A stretch of 64,000 nt of DNA, taken from positions 3,585,380 to 3,649,379 of the forward strand of contig JAJVDF010000002.1 in assembly GCA_022410635.1 (NCBI GenBank), read 5' to 3'. The notes beneath the pieces were generated by a model. That model saw only the letters and a list, made by a program, of their open reading frames with translations, did no database searches and had not been told where the DNA came from. The DNA comes from Tretioscincus oriximinensis (taxonomy: Eukaryota > Chordata > Lepidosauria > Squamata > Gymnophthalmidae). Each line of letters starts with the position of its first letter. Positions within the stretch are counted from its first letter, which is position 1. The position numbers were made by a program, and so were the translations under genes. Positions 33,000 to 42,815 of the stretch are shown in pieces.

Positions 33000-34529
33000 A
33001 TTTTATTCCGCCTGACAATCAGCTCAGAAAACCATTTAATAAAATCACTTTTGCATCATTTGGTCCTCACCTTTAGAGCTACACAAGAGAATGATAAGCT
33101 TGTTGCCTCATCTAGCTTTGTTGCTTTAACTTGGTGACAATAATTAGCCTCTTCAGGGTCTGCAGGCATTTCTCTTCACAATGCTACCACAACAGCAGCA
33201 GTTAACACCACAGCAATACTGCATTGGTGGCTAGCAAAATCCTCATTTTATAAAGATGAAATATTCCATGCTTTTATTAAACAGCACAACTTATTTTATC
33301 TCCCCTGTCCCCAAAACAAAATCTGCTGTGGTACCTTACTTCTCAAGAACAATAGTGTCTATAATCTATACTTCAGAACAGTGATATCTCAGTGAAACAC
33401 AACGTGCCACGGATATGCTTCCCCCACATATGTTTATGAGAAAATGATGTAGATAACATCATTCTGTACCTCAAACCTGGTTACAAACTCAACTGAGTAA
33501 CCCTCTCCTCCTGTGAAGAAAAATCTGCAAATCAGCTTTCTGTAGATTGTTACTACATAAAATCCAGGTGTGACAGACAACATTGGGCAGGGATGCAAAA
33601 TTCTCATGATTGCTATTAATTAGAATTAGGAAAAGGGATGGTGTTTTTTTTTTNAAAAAAAGAAAAAGTGGAAGAGTAGAAAAGAATAAGAAGGGTTTAG
33701 AAAAATCTATGGGTCCCTATACATATTTATTGTTGGCAAGAACAATACTTAAACTGGCTGTGTTTAAATTTAGTAGAGCAGTACAGCTGCACAGCAAAAG
33801 AGTTATAAAAGAAATGACAGATTACACCAACCCCAAATTTCCCAGAAGAAAGAGCCTGGGAATGGAATTATTATTTAATAAAAAAGCAGGAAGGTCCTTG
33901 CATGTTAATCCTAAACTTGTCTTTATCTCTCCTTCCCCTCCCTCCGAATACAATACCTGCGCTAGTCCCTAGCATATATGTTCAATTTTTACTAAGCGGT
34001 TTTAATGAAATCCTGCAGCCTTGAATCCACAAGGCACATCTTCTGGAGCCTCAGCACTCTAGCCTAATCTCATATGTGATCCCAGCTTCAATATTTTGCC
34101 CCTTAACTATTATAATCTCTATTTTTTAAAAAGAGGGGGCCAGCATCTGTTATGCACCAAAAATAGCAGAACACTTTGCATCTCCCCCACCACCATGTAA
34201 TAAAAACCATGTTGTTTCTGACTCTCTAAGCTATACTTGCAGCTTTAAGGTTCAAAAAAAGAGAGAAGAAATTCCAGAAAGGTAGCAGCAATTACTCATT
34301 TATACACTTCATCATGCAGTTAGCTATTGTTTACCTGCAGTTCTTTCTTGACACACCCACCTCCCAAACATCAGAGAAGGGCTGCAATTGATAATTGGAA
34401 GTGCCTGTCCCCATCTACAGCAGATAACAGCTGTAAAAAAGCAGCCTGGCATTACACAGCAAAATTCTCGCTCGAACAATAATTAAAACGGGGGGAATCG
34501 GCACAGGGATACTTGAAAATAGGCAGCTT
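33000..34529. other. Largely repeat-free stretch, possibly low-copy DNA
   Basis: There are no LINE, SINE or MITE signatures over about 1.5 kb, unusual for this window. ORFs are short, and the 120-codon one at 33610 crosses an N and an A-rich run and shows no domain. The stretch may be unique sequence flanking the candidate exon at 34530-34600. Confidence 0.3.
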
Positions 34530-34760
34530 ACCTGAATTCTTCAAATGCATACATGGTCTAGAAAATGCAGCAGAGGCCGGGGGGGTCTGCAGAATAATCT
34601 TTGTGCGGCACAGAAGAAACATTTAATTGGTCAAGCCACAGGCTTAACAGAAAGCAGTTACGCTGGAGAAATCCAGGAAGAAAAGGGGCTGCAGCAGCAG
34701 CAGCTACCGGCCTGCTGCCTGCAGCTGCACCAGCTGCTGACAAGTCACAGCTTGCAGGGA
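34530..34760 (-). other. Candidate 5' UTR plus first coding exon (weak)
   Basis: On the minus strand, TTCTAGACCATGTATGCATT is followed by GAAGAATTCAG and then GTAAGC, a consensus splice donor at about 34533. It would encode MYAFEEF plus part of a codon. Upstream (34570-34760) is a moderately GC-rich, CTG-repeat-containing stretch free of transposon signatures that could be a 5' UTR. I do not recognise a gene starting this way and no second exon is seen. It may be coincidental. Confidence 0.22.
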
Positions 34761-35325
34761 AAGGCGATAGAAAACCATGTGATCATTCCAGCAAGTCTGA
34801 TTAATGCAGCACACTCTTAAGAATACAAGGCCGATATCTTTATTATTGGAGGCAAATCAGTGCTATGCTCAGAGAGCCTGGAAAGCACAGCGGTTAAGCA
34901 TCAGATGGGGTGGCAATGATCATGTTACTCACGAAACAGGTAATAACGTCGTTTCCGTAGGATTCATCTAATAGGACTCTGCAAATTAGGAAGGGAATCT
35001 TGCCTCCACCAAACCCACTTGCTGTGAATCGGCAGGGCATAAAGGAAATCAAGTCTCCATTTGTTACCATTATTTTGAATATGAAGTGACAATGACGAAC
35101 CACTGCTANGTGGCAGGATGAAAGCTCAAGGGTAGAAAATTTACTTTGAATTATTAAGGACAAGATAAAGTCCTTAGAATCTCGAGATAAGGTTTGAAAA
35201 GATCCTCATAGNAACCTAAAAGGCAATGAATTGACAATAAATACTACCCTATTGGACAGAGAATCAGATAATCTGTTCAGCAAGTTGCTACCTGCTTGCT
35301 TTGTCAAGACATTCAAAAACATAAA
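34761..35325. other. No recognisable gene
   Basis: No repeat ends or domain-bearing ORFs seen. Confidence 0.3.
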
Positions 35326-35530
35326 AACAAGGAGAACTGGGGTTTTGTACTCCGCTTTTCTCATCCGAAGGGACTCAAAGCAGCTTACAAGCTATTTTTT
35401 TCACTCAAAGGCTTTCATTCTATCTGTCCCACCACGTTGTGCTGGTACTCATTCATCTCAATGCAAAGTGCTTTCGAACTTTGAGTAAGCTGAAAACCGC
35501 GAAGGGTGCTCAGCTCTCTCCACAGCTATC
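35326..35530 (-). mobile_element. SINE-A, diverged and headless
   Basis: GAACTGGGGTTTTGTACTCC, GCTTTTCTCATCCGAAGGGA, CTCAAAGCAGCTTACAAG and CCCACCACGTTGTGCTGGTA follow the SINE-A order in reverse. The region to 35530 (GGGTGCTCAGCTCTCTCC) still aligns, but the tRNA-like head is not convincing. Confidence 0.55.
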
Positions 35531-35908
35531 ACATGAACTCCACTCTCTCTGTTNGAAGCCGGAGAAAGATCAAATCTTTTAGCCTCTGTACCACCATGCC
35601 TCTCCCAACTCTTAAGCTGCCTGCAGACGATGTGAGGAGAATGCAAGATCTTGTTTGGATACCGCAATTGCTTCCTCCCNTTCCTACCAGACAACCGAAC
35701 AAAATTGTGGAGTTGGTATGGGAATATATCTGTCTAGATCATGGAAGCCAAGGGTATAAATAACTACTAGGGTGGATCTATTGTTACTGCCTCCGGGATG
35801 GAGCAACAGGCAGTATTCTTGAAGTACCATTTGCAGAGAGTTGAGAAAAAGTGCGGGTTTTGCCTTCTTCTGCTTCTCATTCAGCTAGNAGTGATATAGA
35901 AGCACAAA

Positions 35909-36331
35909 ATGTCTATCGCAACAGCTAAATCAATTCCATATTTAACTGCCTACAAATCTCAATTTAAGCTGGAAGAGTATCATCGCTTCAGTATGCCACT
36001 GTATTTTAGGACACTGTTTACCAAAGCGAGATTCGATCAGTTAAAAATAATGATCAATATGGGGAGATATGATAAAACCCTGAGACAAAACAGGCTCTGT
36101 ATTTCTGATGCAAAAGTAGTAGAGGATATGTCTCATTTCCTATTGGACAGCTCCCTGTATAAAACTACCAGAGAGGAGTTACTGGCTCCATGTTTGGTAA
36201 ATGACTATAGAATGAATAACCAAGATAAAATGCATTTACGAATTATTAAAATGTACCAACACACACCAACTACAAGGAGAGTAGCGGCGNTTATAGCTAA
36301 GGCTAATAGGATTAGGACTGCATTTATAACT
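35909..36331 (+). pseudogene. LINE ORF2-like C-terminal domain, clade unknown
   Basis: About 140 codons are open from MSIATAKS, with in-frame homology possibly starting at 35882 after one stop. Features: YRTLFTKARF-like pattern (LYFRTLFTKARF), NMGRYDKT, RQNRLCISDAK, then VEDMSHFLLDSSLYKTTREE. The last looks like the C-terminal Cys/His region of LINE polymerases, where EDxxHFLLxCxLY is usual; here the cysteine is replaced by serine. It ends KANRIRTAFIT, where FB is inserted. Beyond FB the frame resumes GGDVDLLTVLTQLL and stops. One N is present. Confidence 0.55.
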
Positions 36332-36817
36332 AGGATTGCCATACATCCCGGGAAGACGGGACAATCCCAGTTTGGGGGACTAAAATATAATCCCCTCCGG
36401 GTTTTAAGATAAAATCCCGTATTTTTACATTCCGCGGTGCTGCATCAGGAAATATAAAAATGCAGGATTTTAAAGGAAAAGGAGCCTGGAAGGAACCTCG
36501 GAGCGTGCCCTAGCTGCTCCAATGATGGGGGCGGGGTTTCTTGCCTGCTATCAGGCAAAGCACGGCAACTCACCTCCAGTAGAGCAAAAATGCCTGGGTT
36601 TGTGACAGGAGGACAGCTTTGTTCTGCTGTCACAAACCCAAGTGTTTTTCCTTCGCTGGAGGCGAGTTGGCATGCTTTGCCTTACAGCAGATGCGAAACC
36701 CCGCCTCCAGCATTGGAGCAGCTACGCGCACGCAGACATGGACACTTGTGGTGAGGCAGGCACGCACCCCCACCCCACCCACGTCCTGGTTTTAGGCTGC
36801 TAAAATATGGCAGCCCT
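36332..36817. mobile_element. FB fold-back element with 10-bp target duplication
   Basis: The 486-bp element starts AGGATTGCCATA and ends TATGGCAGCCCT, whose reverse complement AGGGCTGCCATA matches at 10 of 12 positions. ATTTATAACT occurs directly on both sides (36322-36331 and 36818-36827), and removing the element restores the interrupted LINE frame. Inside, 36511-36608 and 36627-36724 form a roughly 98-bp inverted repeat around an 18-base centre. No ORF of substance. A related copy is at 57475-57900. The superfamily is uncertain: hAT normally gives 8 bp and Mutator-like elements about 9-10 bp. Confidence 0.85.
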
Positions 36818-37115
36818 ATTTATAACTGGAGGGGATGTAGATTTATTGACTGTTCTAACCCAACTTTTAATGGTTTTTAACTGTTTTTAAATTATTTTAA
36901 ATGTAGATCTATTAACCGTGTTTTAATTGGTTGTTTTATGGATAAGTGAGTTTTACTGGTTTTGTTCTGTATTTTGTATTTATGATATGGTCAATGGACT
37001 AATTATTAATAATAAAGATTGAGCTTCTGATTGCCCAGGTGAAAATGGTGGGTCTCTATTTGTAACAGAATGAGGGACTACATGAGCTCTGCCCCCATTC
37101 AGCAGGACTCCTCTC

Positions 37116-37659
37116 AGGTTCTCTTATATAAGCTGCTTGCTCCTATGATGAAAAGGCTGCCATTCTGATGCTATAATTTTTAGTTCAGTTTGAGCCTGTA
37201 CATACATCTTGGCCAGCTCCAAGATGGCAGCTTGTGGAAGCAAGTATCCAGATAAAGTATGTTGTTTTACTTTTATGAGAAAATCTGAATCAAGAGCTGC
37301 TATTGGATGATACTGTGTGATGCCATCCAACGTCCTGGGACTATATTGGTTTACTATAGGCTCATGTGGCAATTCCAAAACAGCTCTGGGATAAGCCCAA
37401 GTTTGAAGTCCTGTCAGTATACAGTGTGAATTTTTTTTTAATACTGAATGAATTCTCAGCCAAGATGACGTGGTGTGAAGTCACAGAAAATAAAATTATT
37501 GGATCCCCCCATTTCTCAAGATGTTCCTCTCACACAGAAAAGGGGGAAGAAATAATTTCCTCTTCCCCAGGCTTCACACTTCCCCCACTACTAATTGTAG
37601 AATAGTCCAGCTGGAAGACCATGGGCCTCCACTGTGAAACTAAACTGCTTGATTATTAG
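37116..37659. other. No recognisable gene
   Basis: Unassigned sequence between the nested CR1-B and the L2. ORFs of about 80 codons lack domains. Confidence 0.3.
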
Positions 37660-39891
37660 GTGGATCACTACTCTGATTCAGAAAGACATTTCTTTCTGAA
37701 GTTTGGACTTATGGCCCCAATCCTCCGCTGCAGGGGCGAGGGACCGATTAGGATGGTCCGCCCTCGGAGATTAATGGAATCTGATGGATTCTTGAGAGCT
37801 CTGGGGGATTTTCCAGCTGGCATGGCTGGCGCTCATGTTGGGGCCCAGGTCTCCCATTGGAATCGGGAGATGGCTAGGGCTATCGATGTGATCGCACCTA
37901 AGTGCCCTCAGAACTCTTGCAGAGCGCGCTGGGCTCTTTGGTACACCAGGGAGCTGCGAGCGATGAAGCAAGAGGGACGACGGCTGGAGAGCAAGTGGAG
38001 GAAGTCCCGAGATGAGTCCGACCGAGCACNGGTACGAGCACATCATTGTGCCTACCAGGTGGCGGTGACGGCGGAGAAGAAACTATATATCTCCGCCAGC
38101 ATTGCGTCCTCTAGTGACCGTCCAGCGGAGCTATTCCGGATGGTGAGGAGGCTGGCCACAACGGACCAGCCAGGGTCATCACTCCCAGCCTCGGATGCTC
38201 TCCGTGACAAATTAGCTGGTCACTTTAAGGATAAAGTCGCTCGGATACGTCAGGAGCTGGACTCCAGTTTTAGGAGTAGTCCAATGGAGACGTCGAGAGC
38301 ACCGTCTTATCATGTTATTCTGGACCAGTTTCGGTTATTGCGGCTTGAGGAAGTGGACAAGTTGCTTGCGGGGGTCTGTCCCACTTCCTCCCCTCTGGAT
38401 CCTTGCCCTTCCTGGCTGGTCAAGTCCAGCAGAAGGGGATTAGGCCTCTGGGTCCAGGAGGTGATCAATGCGTCCCTTCGGGAGGGCGAGGTTCCGCCTG
38501 CTTTGAAAGAGGCGGTGGTGCGTCCCCTCCTGAAGCGGGCCTCCCTGGATCCGGAGGTACTGGACAACTATCGCCCGGTGGCGAATATCCCCTTTTTGGG
38601 CAAGGTTCTAGAGAAGGTGGTGGCGGGCCTGCTGCAGGCATACTTGGATGAAACCGATTATCTTGACCCGTGTCAGTCTGCTTTCAGGCCGGGGTTCGGT
38701 ACTGAAACGGCTCTGGTCGCCCTGATGGATGATCTGCTTGGGGAGAGAGATTGGGGCAATGCGTCCCTACTGGTTCTCCTTGACCTCTCAGCGGCTTTNG
38801 ATACCATTGACCACGGTATCCTTCTGCGGCGTCTCCAGGAGGTGGGAGTGAGAGACACTGCTTTGCGGTGGTTCTCCTCCTACCTCTCGGGGAGGATGCA
38901 GAGAGTGGCATTGGGGGATTGCTGTTCGGCACCTTGGGAGCTCACTTGTGGGGTTCCTCAGGGGTCGGTTTTAGCCCCCATGCTCTTTAACATCTATATG
39001 AAGCCGCTGGGAGAGATCATCAGGGGATATGGAGTTGGGTGTCATCAGTATGCTGATGATACCCAGCTCTATATCTCCGTTTCATCTGAATCGGGAGAAG
39101 CCGTGGAGGTGCTGGACCGCTGCCTGGAGGCAGCAATGGGCTGGATGTGGGCCNATAAGCTAAAGCTGAATCCAGATAAGACGGAGGTGCTGTTTGTCCG
39201 GGGAAACCGTGTCCAGGAGGTTAGGCGACTCCCAATGCTTGATGGGGTCGCTCTGCCCATTAATAGCAAAGTGCGTGATTTGGGGGTATTCCTGGATACG
39301 CCGCTGTCCCTGGAGTGCCAGGTGGCAGCGGTGAGCAGGAGTGCCCACTACAACCTCCGGTTGGTCCGCCAGCTCAGGGCCTACCTGGATGCGGAGAACC
39401 TGGCAACAGTTATCCACGCTCTTGTAACCTCCAGATTGGACTACTGTAACGCTCTCTACGTGGGGCTGCCTTTGAAAACAGTCCGGAGGCTGGAGCTGGT
39501 GCAAAATATGGCGGCCCGGTTGTTGACCGGGACCCCGGGTCGGGCCCATATTACCCCGATCCTGAAACAACTGCACTGGCTTCCAATTCGCTTCCAAGCC
39601 CAATTCAAAGTGCTTGTTTTGACATATAAAGTCCTAAACGGCTTGGGACCTGCGTACCTAGGGGACCGTCTACTCCTGTACAGGCCAACCCGCTGCCTCA
39701 GGTCCGCTGGGGAGAATAGGCTCGTGGTGCCCTCTTCATGGAGAACAACTGGGACACGCAAAAGAGCCTTCTCAGCGGTAGCCCCCCAATTATGGAATAG
39801 CCTCCCTCTTGAGGCTCGCCAGGCGACATCTTTGTTAACATTCCGTCGTCTGGTGAAGACCTACCTCTTCACCCGGGCATTTGGTAGTTAG
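37660..39891 (+). CDS. L2 ORF2, linker to C-terminus (reverse transcriptase)
   Basis: 743 codons are open. The linker has RPRRLMESDGFLRAL and WYTRELRAMKQEGRRLESKW, typical of L2. RT motifs: DNYRPVANIPFLGKVLEK, CQSAFRPGFGTETAL, LLVLLDLSAA (catalytic D375; the next codon carries an N), TCGVPQGSVLAPMLFNIYM, and YADDTQLY at 464-471 (D466, D467). The C-terminal region has LDYCNALYVGLP and HITPILKQLHWLPI, and ends KTYLFTRAFGS. It would reverse-transcribe L2 RNA at the target nick, but the endonuclease is missing. The first methionine is an ORF-finder start; the true protein began upstream. Three Ns are in the frame and no stop is seen. Confidence 0.92.
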   Translation: MDHYSDSERHFFLKFGLMAPILRCRGEGPIRMVRPRRLMESDGFLRALGDFPAGMAGAHVGAQVSHWNREMARAIDVIAPKCPQNSCRARWALWYTRELRAMKQEGRRLESKWRKSRDESDRAXVRAHHCAYQVAVTAEKKLYISASIASSSDRPAELFRMVRRLATTDQPGSSLPASDALRDKLAGHFKDKVARIRQELDSSFRSSPMETSRAPSYHVILDQFRLLRLEEVDKLLAGVCPTSSPLDPCPSWLVKSSRRGLGLWVQEVINASLREGEVPPALKEAVVRPLLKRASLDPEVLDNYRPVANIPFLGKVLEKVVAGLLQAYLDETDYLDPCQSAFRPGFGTETALVALMDDLLGERDWGNASLLVLLDLSAAXDTIDHGILLRRLQEVGVRDTALRWFSSYLSGRMQRVALGDCCSAPWELTCGVPQGSVLAPMLFNIYMKPLGEIIRGYGVGCHQYADDTQLYISVSSESGEAVEVLDRCLEAAMGWMWAXKLKLNPDKTEVLFVRGNRVQEVRRLPMLDGVALPINSKVRDLGVFLDTPLSLECQVAAVSRSAHYNLRLVRQLRAYLDAENLATVIHALVTSRLDYCNALYVGLPLKTVRRLELVQNMAARLLTGTPGRAHITPILKQLHWLPIRFQAQFKVLVLTYKVLNGLGPAYLGDRLLLYRPTRCLRSAGENRLVVPSSWRTTGTRKRAFSAVAPQLWNSLPLEARQATSLLTFRRLVKTYLFTRAFGS

Positions 39892-40065
39892 TGGACCTCC
39901 CGGCCGGGCTCACGCCTGGGGGGGGGGTGAATGGGTGGGGAGGGTTTGGGGGTCACTGTTTTTAACTGTTACGCTATTTTAATGTTGTAAGCCGCCCTGC
40001 GACCTTAGGGTGAAGGGCGGGATAAAAGTACTAAAAATAAATAAAAATAAATAAATAAATAAAAT
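37660..40065 (+). mobile_element. L2 LINE, 5' truncated, GC-rich
   Basis: The copy begins in the linker after the endonuclease (VDHYSDSE..) and keeps the whole reverse transcriptase and C-terminus. The 3' UTR has GTAAGCCGCCCTGCGACC, TTAGGGTGAAGGGCGGG and an AAATA tail. It is markedly richer in G+C and CpG than the flanks. The open frame indicates a young insertion. Short tails of the same family occur at 590, 18884, 19477, 20100 and 52085. Confidence 0.92.
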
Positions 40066-40093
40066 TTCTTATATGCTGTAATTGAGTGACCAA

Positions 40094-40234
40094 GGGCCCT
40101 GTCACACACATGCTTTTAAGCCATCTTCAGCCTAGAAGAACTGGATTAAATCAGGGGAGGGAACAGTTTTTCTGATTTTCAGTCCAATTNAAAACCATTT
40201 TTTTAGTTTTCAGTCCAGTTGTTCAGGACTGATT
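40094..40234. mobile_element. M palindromic element
   Basis: It begins GGGCCCTGTCACACACATGC and contains AGAAGAACTGGATTAAATCAG, then TTTCTGATTTTCAGTCCAATT and CAGTCCAGTTGTTCAGGACTG. It is an internally palindromic element related to 56246-56366. One N. No ORF. Confidence 0.45.
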
Positions 40235-40325
40235 ACAGTGAAGATAAGAACAGGTTATGTAAGCTGCTTTTGAGTTCCTCTGGATTGAGAAAAGCAGGGA
40301 TAAAAACCAACCCTTCATCTTTCTT
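40235..40325 (+). mobile_element. SINE-B tail
   Basis: AACAGGTTATGTAAGCTGC, TTTTGAGTTCCTCTGGATTG, AGAAAAGCAGGGATAAAAACC and CAACCCTTCATCTTTC match the last 90 bases of SINE-B. Confidence 0.65.
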
Positions 40326-40512
40326 TACTCACATAAGAAGAACAGCCCTACTGAATGGGGCCATGCTTATCTACTCCAGCATTCCGTCTCACACAGTGAC
40401 CCACTAAATGCACCTGGGCACTGTCAGGTAGAAGAAGGCAAGTTCTCAACTCCCTGCATTTCAGTTCTCGACTCCCAGTGTTTCAGGAATACTGCCTTTG
40501 CTCCATCCCACA
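40326..40512 (-). mobile_element. CR1-B-type 3' end
   Basis: The minus strand runs GGGATGGAGCAAAGGCAG, TATTCCTGAAACACTGGGAG, CTTGCCTTCTTCTACCTG, CAGTGCCCAGGTGCATTTAG, GAATGCTGGAGTAGATAAGC and CAGTAGGGCTGTTCTTCTTATG. A short duplicated CAACTCCC..TTTCAG unit sits in the middle. Confidence 0.75.
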
Positions 40513-41639
40513 AAAGTTGACTTCATCATGAAGCTACTGAGCAGGAAAAATGAGCAGAGCAAGTGTTAAGACTATTTTCCTGTCCACCTGTAATCCATTG
40601 TTTTCACTCCTCAAAGCAACTCAGTATTAAAATTGTATTAGAGAAACTGGTTTTACGCTAATGTCAATTGCTTCTACCTTACAGTTTCCCACAGGGAGGT
40701 CACATTATAGCCACCATATACTGGTGAAAGCCTTGCTCTAGGGGACTGTGTTAAAGGTTTATGCACATTGAATAATGTAGTACAGTTGAGTTCTTTCTGG
40801 TCTTTTGTTTACTGCTCAGTGAAATAAGATTGTATTTTAACTATGTATTGTATTTTAACTATGTGTTTATATAATTACAAATTAACATTTTTTTTAAAAA
40901 AAGCAATTAATAACTAGAGCAGCAACAAATCTCNGATTTGAAAAGGCTGCAGCTACTCACCATATTGGGTAGAGCTTTTATTTAAAATCCTTCATCAAAC
41001 TGTATTCCAAATATTTAAAAATACTGTGTGTTAAACCCAAACAGACTGTACTTATGCAAATAAAGACCAATACCAATTATGTCTTCCATAGGTTATGAAG
41101 TTCTTTTAATACTCTGTTTATTTTCCCAAAGTACCATTTTACTTTTTCACCTCTACCTCCTTAATCTTATACATAACAAACTATTTCTTTAACAGAACTC
41201 AGAAATGTGAACATTCAAAGGCTATATATCTTGCATGTTCAGTATATCTGGTCTCCAACTCTTCAGGTGGGTGCCAGGCCTTGGAAATAAAACCNAGGGA
41301 CCTGCGGAGATGAGGCAAGTCAAATCAACGTTGCCTCGGATGGATAATTAACTTAGAATACAAAGAAAGTAAACTATGGATCTCCAAATTATTTTTTAAT
41401 GAGTGGATCGCTGAATGTGCGTGGACTTGTGGGGCGGATTCAGCCTGATGTAAATACCATCTTGGTAAAAGTCCTTCACGTGGATAGTTTTTAGGATTTA
41501 GCAATCTTCACTTTCATTTTAGATGCTGCATTCCTATGGTATTGTGACTTGCCCAGACAAATATGCCAGTCAGTCTAGCCCTGGGATTAACTTACCAGAA
41601 GTCTGGCATCAATACACATGATTATCATTCAGAAATCGC
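40513..41639. other. No recognisable gene
   Basis: Contains a duplicated TGTATTTTAACTATGT word at about 40829-40865. No domain-bearing ORF. Confidence 0.3.
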
Positions 41640-41860
41640 ATGTGATGTCAGATGCAGTGATGTCACTTCCAGTCCCACCTGGAAATGACATCATTCGTAT
41701 TGTCACATTTGATTCCTGGGGCGCCCTTTCCGAAACCAGGGGCACGAAGTGACATCATTCATAATGTCACTTCTGGTTCCATGGGCAACCTTACTGGAAC
41801 CAGGNTTGAAAAATGACATTAAAAACAATATCACTTCTGGTTCCTGGGCTCAAAAAAAAA
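41640..41860. repeat. Diverged tandem repeat, about 60-65 bp unit
   Basis: Three to four imperfect units share GAARTGACATCATTCATAAT, GTCACTTCTGGTTCC and GGAACCAGG. They begin near 41642, 41682, 41745 and 41808. Each unit is partly palindromic (TGACATCA.. and GGTTCC../GGAACC). It is unlikely to be coding. A related word GGAAGTGACATCAC occurs in the hAT-like element at about 50931. Confidence 0.6.
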
Positions 41861-42099
41861 ATCGTGGTGCGAGGTATGCAGGACAAGCATCCTAATTAAT
41901 ATTTGAAATAGTTTTGGTATTGCTGTTTAAATGAAGAAAGGGACACACACAAACACACACAAAAGAAAAAATTATCAAAAAAATCATTGCAGCAATCTAT
42001 TTCCTTTGGCAGGTTTTTACTGATGAATGTCACATTTCCAAGGGACCAGGGAAACATAATTATGAACAATTTTTTTAGCTATTTGAACACTCTAACAAA

Positions 42100-42440
42100 G
42101 TAGATTGAAATGTTAATTTTCACAGAAAAGTCAAAGGTTGCCTTATGTTCAGCACACATGTCGCCTTCAAGCTGCCAAAGATTAGCATTGTAATTTCTAG
42201 GCATTAATTCTTATTATTCAATATGTTCTCCATCATGGGCAGATAATACAATATTATATTGTCCACATGAATAAATATCAGCAAAACCATTTTTGTAACT
42301 AATCATTTGTGGCCTGTAAGTCCAGCATGAAATCTAAAACATATTATCTTTCTGCTATCATTATGCATGGTGATTAATTATAAAAATTAAGTAATATAAT
42401 AAAATTCTCTGAAACCCCAGAACTTGAAATTGCTTTAAAG
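42100..42440. other. Candidate conserved non-coding element
   Basis: No transposon signature. Words such as ATTAGCATTGTAATTTCTAG, CATCATGGGCAGATAATAC, TTATGCATGGTGATTAATTA and AAAACATATTATC have the AT-rich, homeodomain- and octamer-like look of vertebrate developmental enhancers. This is an impression that needs alignment evidence. Confidence 0.28.
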
Positions 42441-42667
42441 ACGATTTGCAAATTGAGGGTTGTTGTTCTAGGTGGAAGGAATTATAGGCTAAATATGAAC
42501 TAATAAAACTGAAATGGACTAAAAAAAAATCACTATTGTCAGACCTTAAACCTGAAGGAGGGTGGAGTTGAATCCTCGGAACTTAGAGGTGATTTACAGA
42601 TTTAACTGAGTCATCTGACTCTCAAGTAGGTAGTGATATCTATGTTTCACCAGCTTTAGTACTTTTT

Positions 42668-42815
42668 AAATAAGAATGTAAGAAAACATGAGAGGAGCCC
42701 TGCTGAATTGGGCCACAGCCCATCTAGTCCAACATTCTGTCTCCAAAACAGCTCACCATTTGCGCCTGGGCATCTCAACTCCCTACTAATGGTATGTTTG
42801 GAATCCTGATAGAGA
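42668..42815 (-). mobile_element. CR1-B-type 3' end
   Basis: The minus strand shows CAGGATTCCAAACATACCATT, GATGCCCAGGCGCAAATGG, CAGAATGTTGGACTAGATGG and GCCCAATTCAGCAGGGCTCC, then TCTCATGTTTTCTTACATTC. Confidence 0.75.

Larger units (their letters stand above)
35882..37022 (+). mobile_element. 5'-truncated LINE of unidentified clade, interrupted by FB
   Basis: A coding part (35882-36331) and a continuation (36818-37022) that ends in an AT-rich 3' UTR with AATAATAAAGATT. It lacks the CR1 octamer end and the L2 tail, so it belongs to a different LINE group. It is flanked by a 10-bp duplication of the CR1-B host sequence, as expected for target-primed reverse transcription. It is itself split by the FB element at 36332-36817. 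Confidence 0.7.
35735..37115 (+). mobile_element. CR1-B-type 3' end split by nested insertions
   Basis: 35735-35881 carries CATGGAAGCCAAGGGTATAA, GCCTCCGGGATGGAGCAACAG, ACCATTTGCAGAGAG and TTTTGCCTTCTTCTGC. The remainder, 37033-37115, carries GCCCAGGTGAAAATGGTGGG, TGAGGGACTACATGAGCTC and CAGCAGGACTCCTCTCAGG. Together they give one normal 3' UTR. The gap holds a foreign LINE piece, flanked by GCTTCTCATT (35872-35881) and GCTTCTGATT (37023-37032), a 10-bp target duplication with one mismatch. Confidence 0.8.

Noticed and set aside
34545..34820. Gln/Ala-rich coding gene on the plus strand
   Set aside because: The 91-codon ORF crosses a CAG-rich stretch, has no domain, and no splice signals support it.
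41640..41860. CRISPR array
   Set aside because: Units are directly adjacent, diverged and partly palindromic, with no spacer pattern, in an animal genome.
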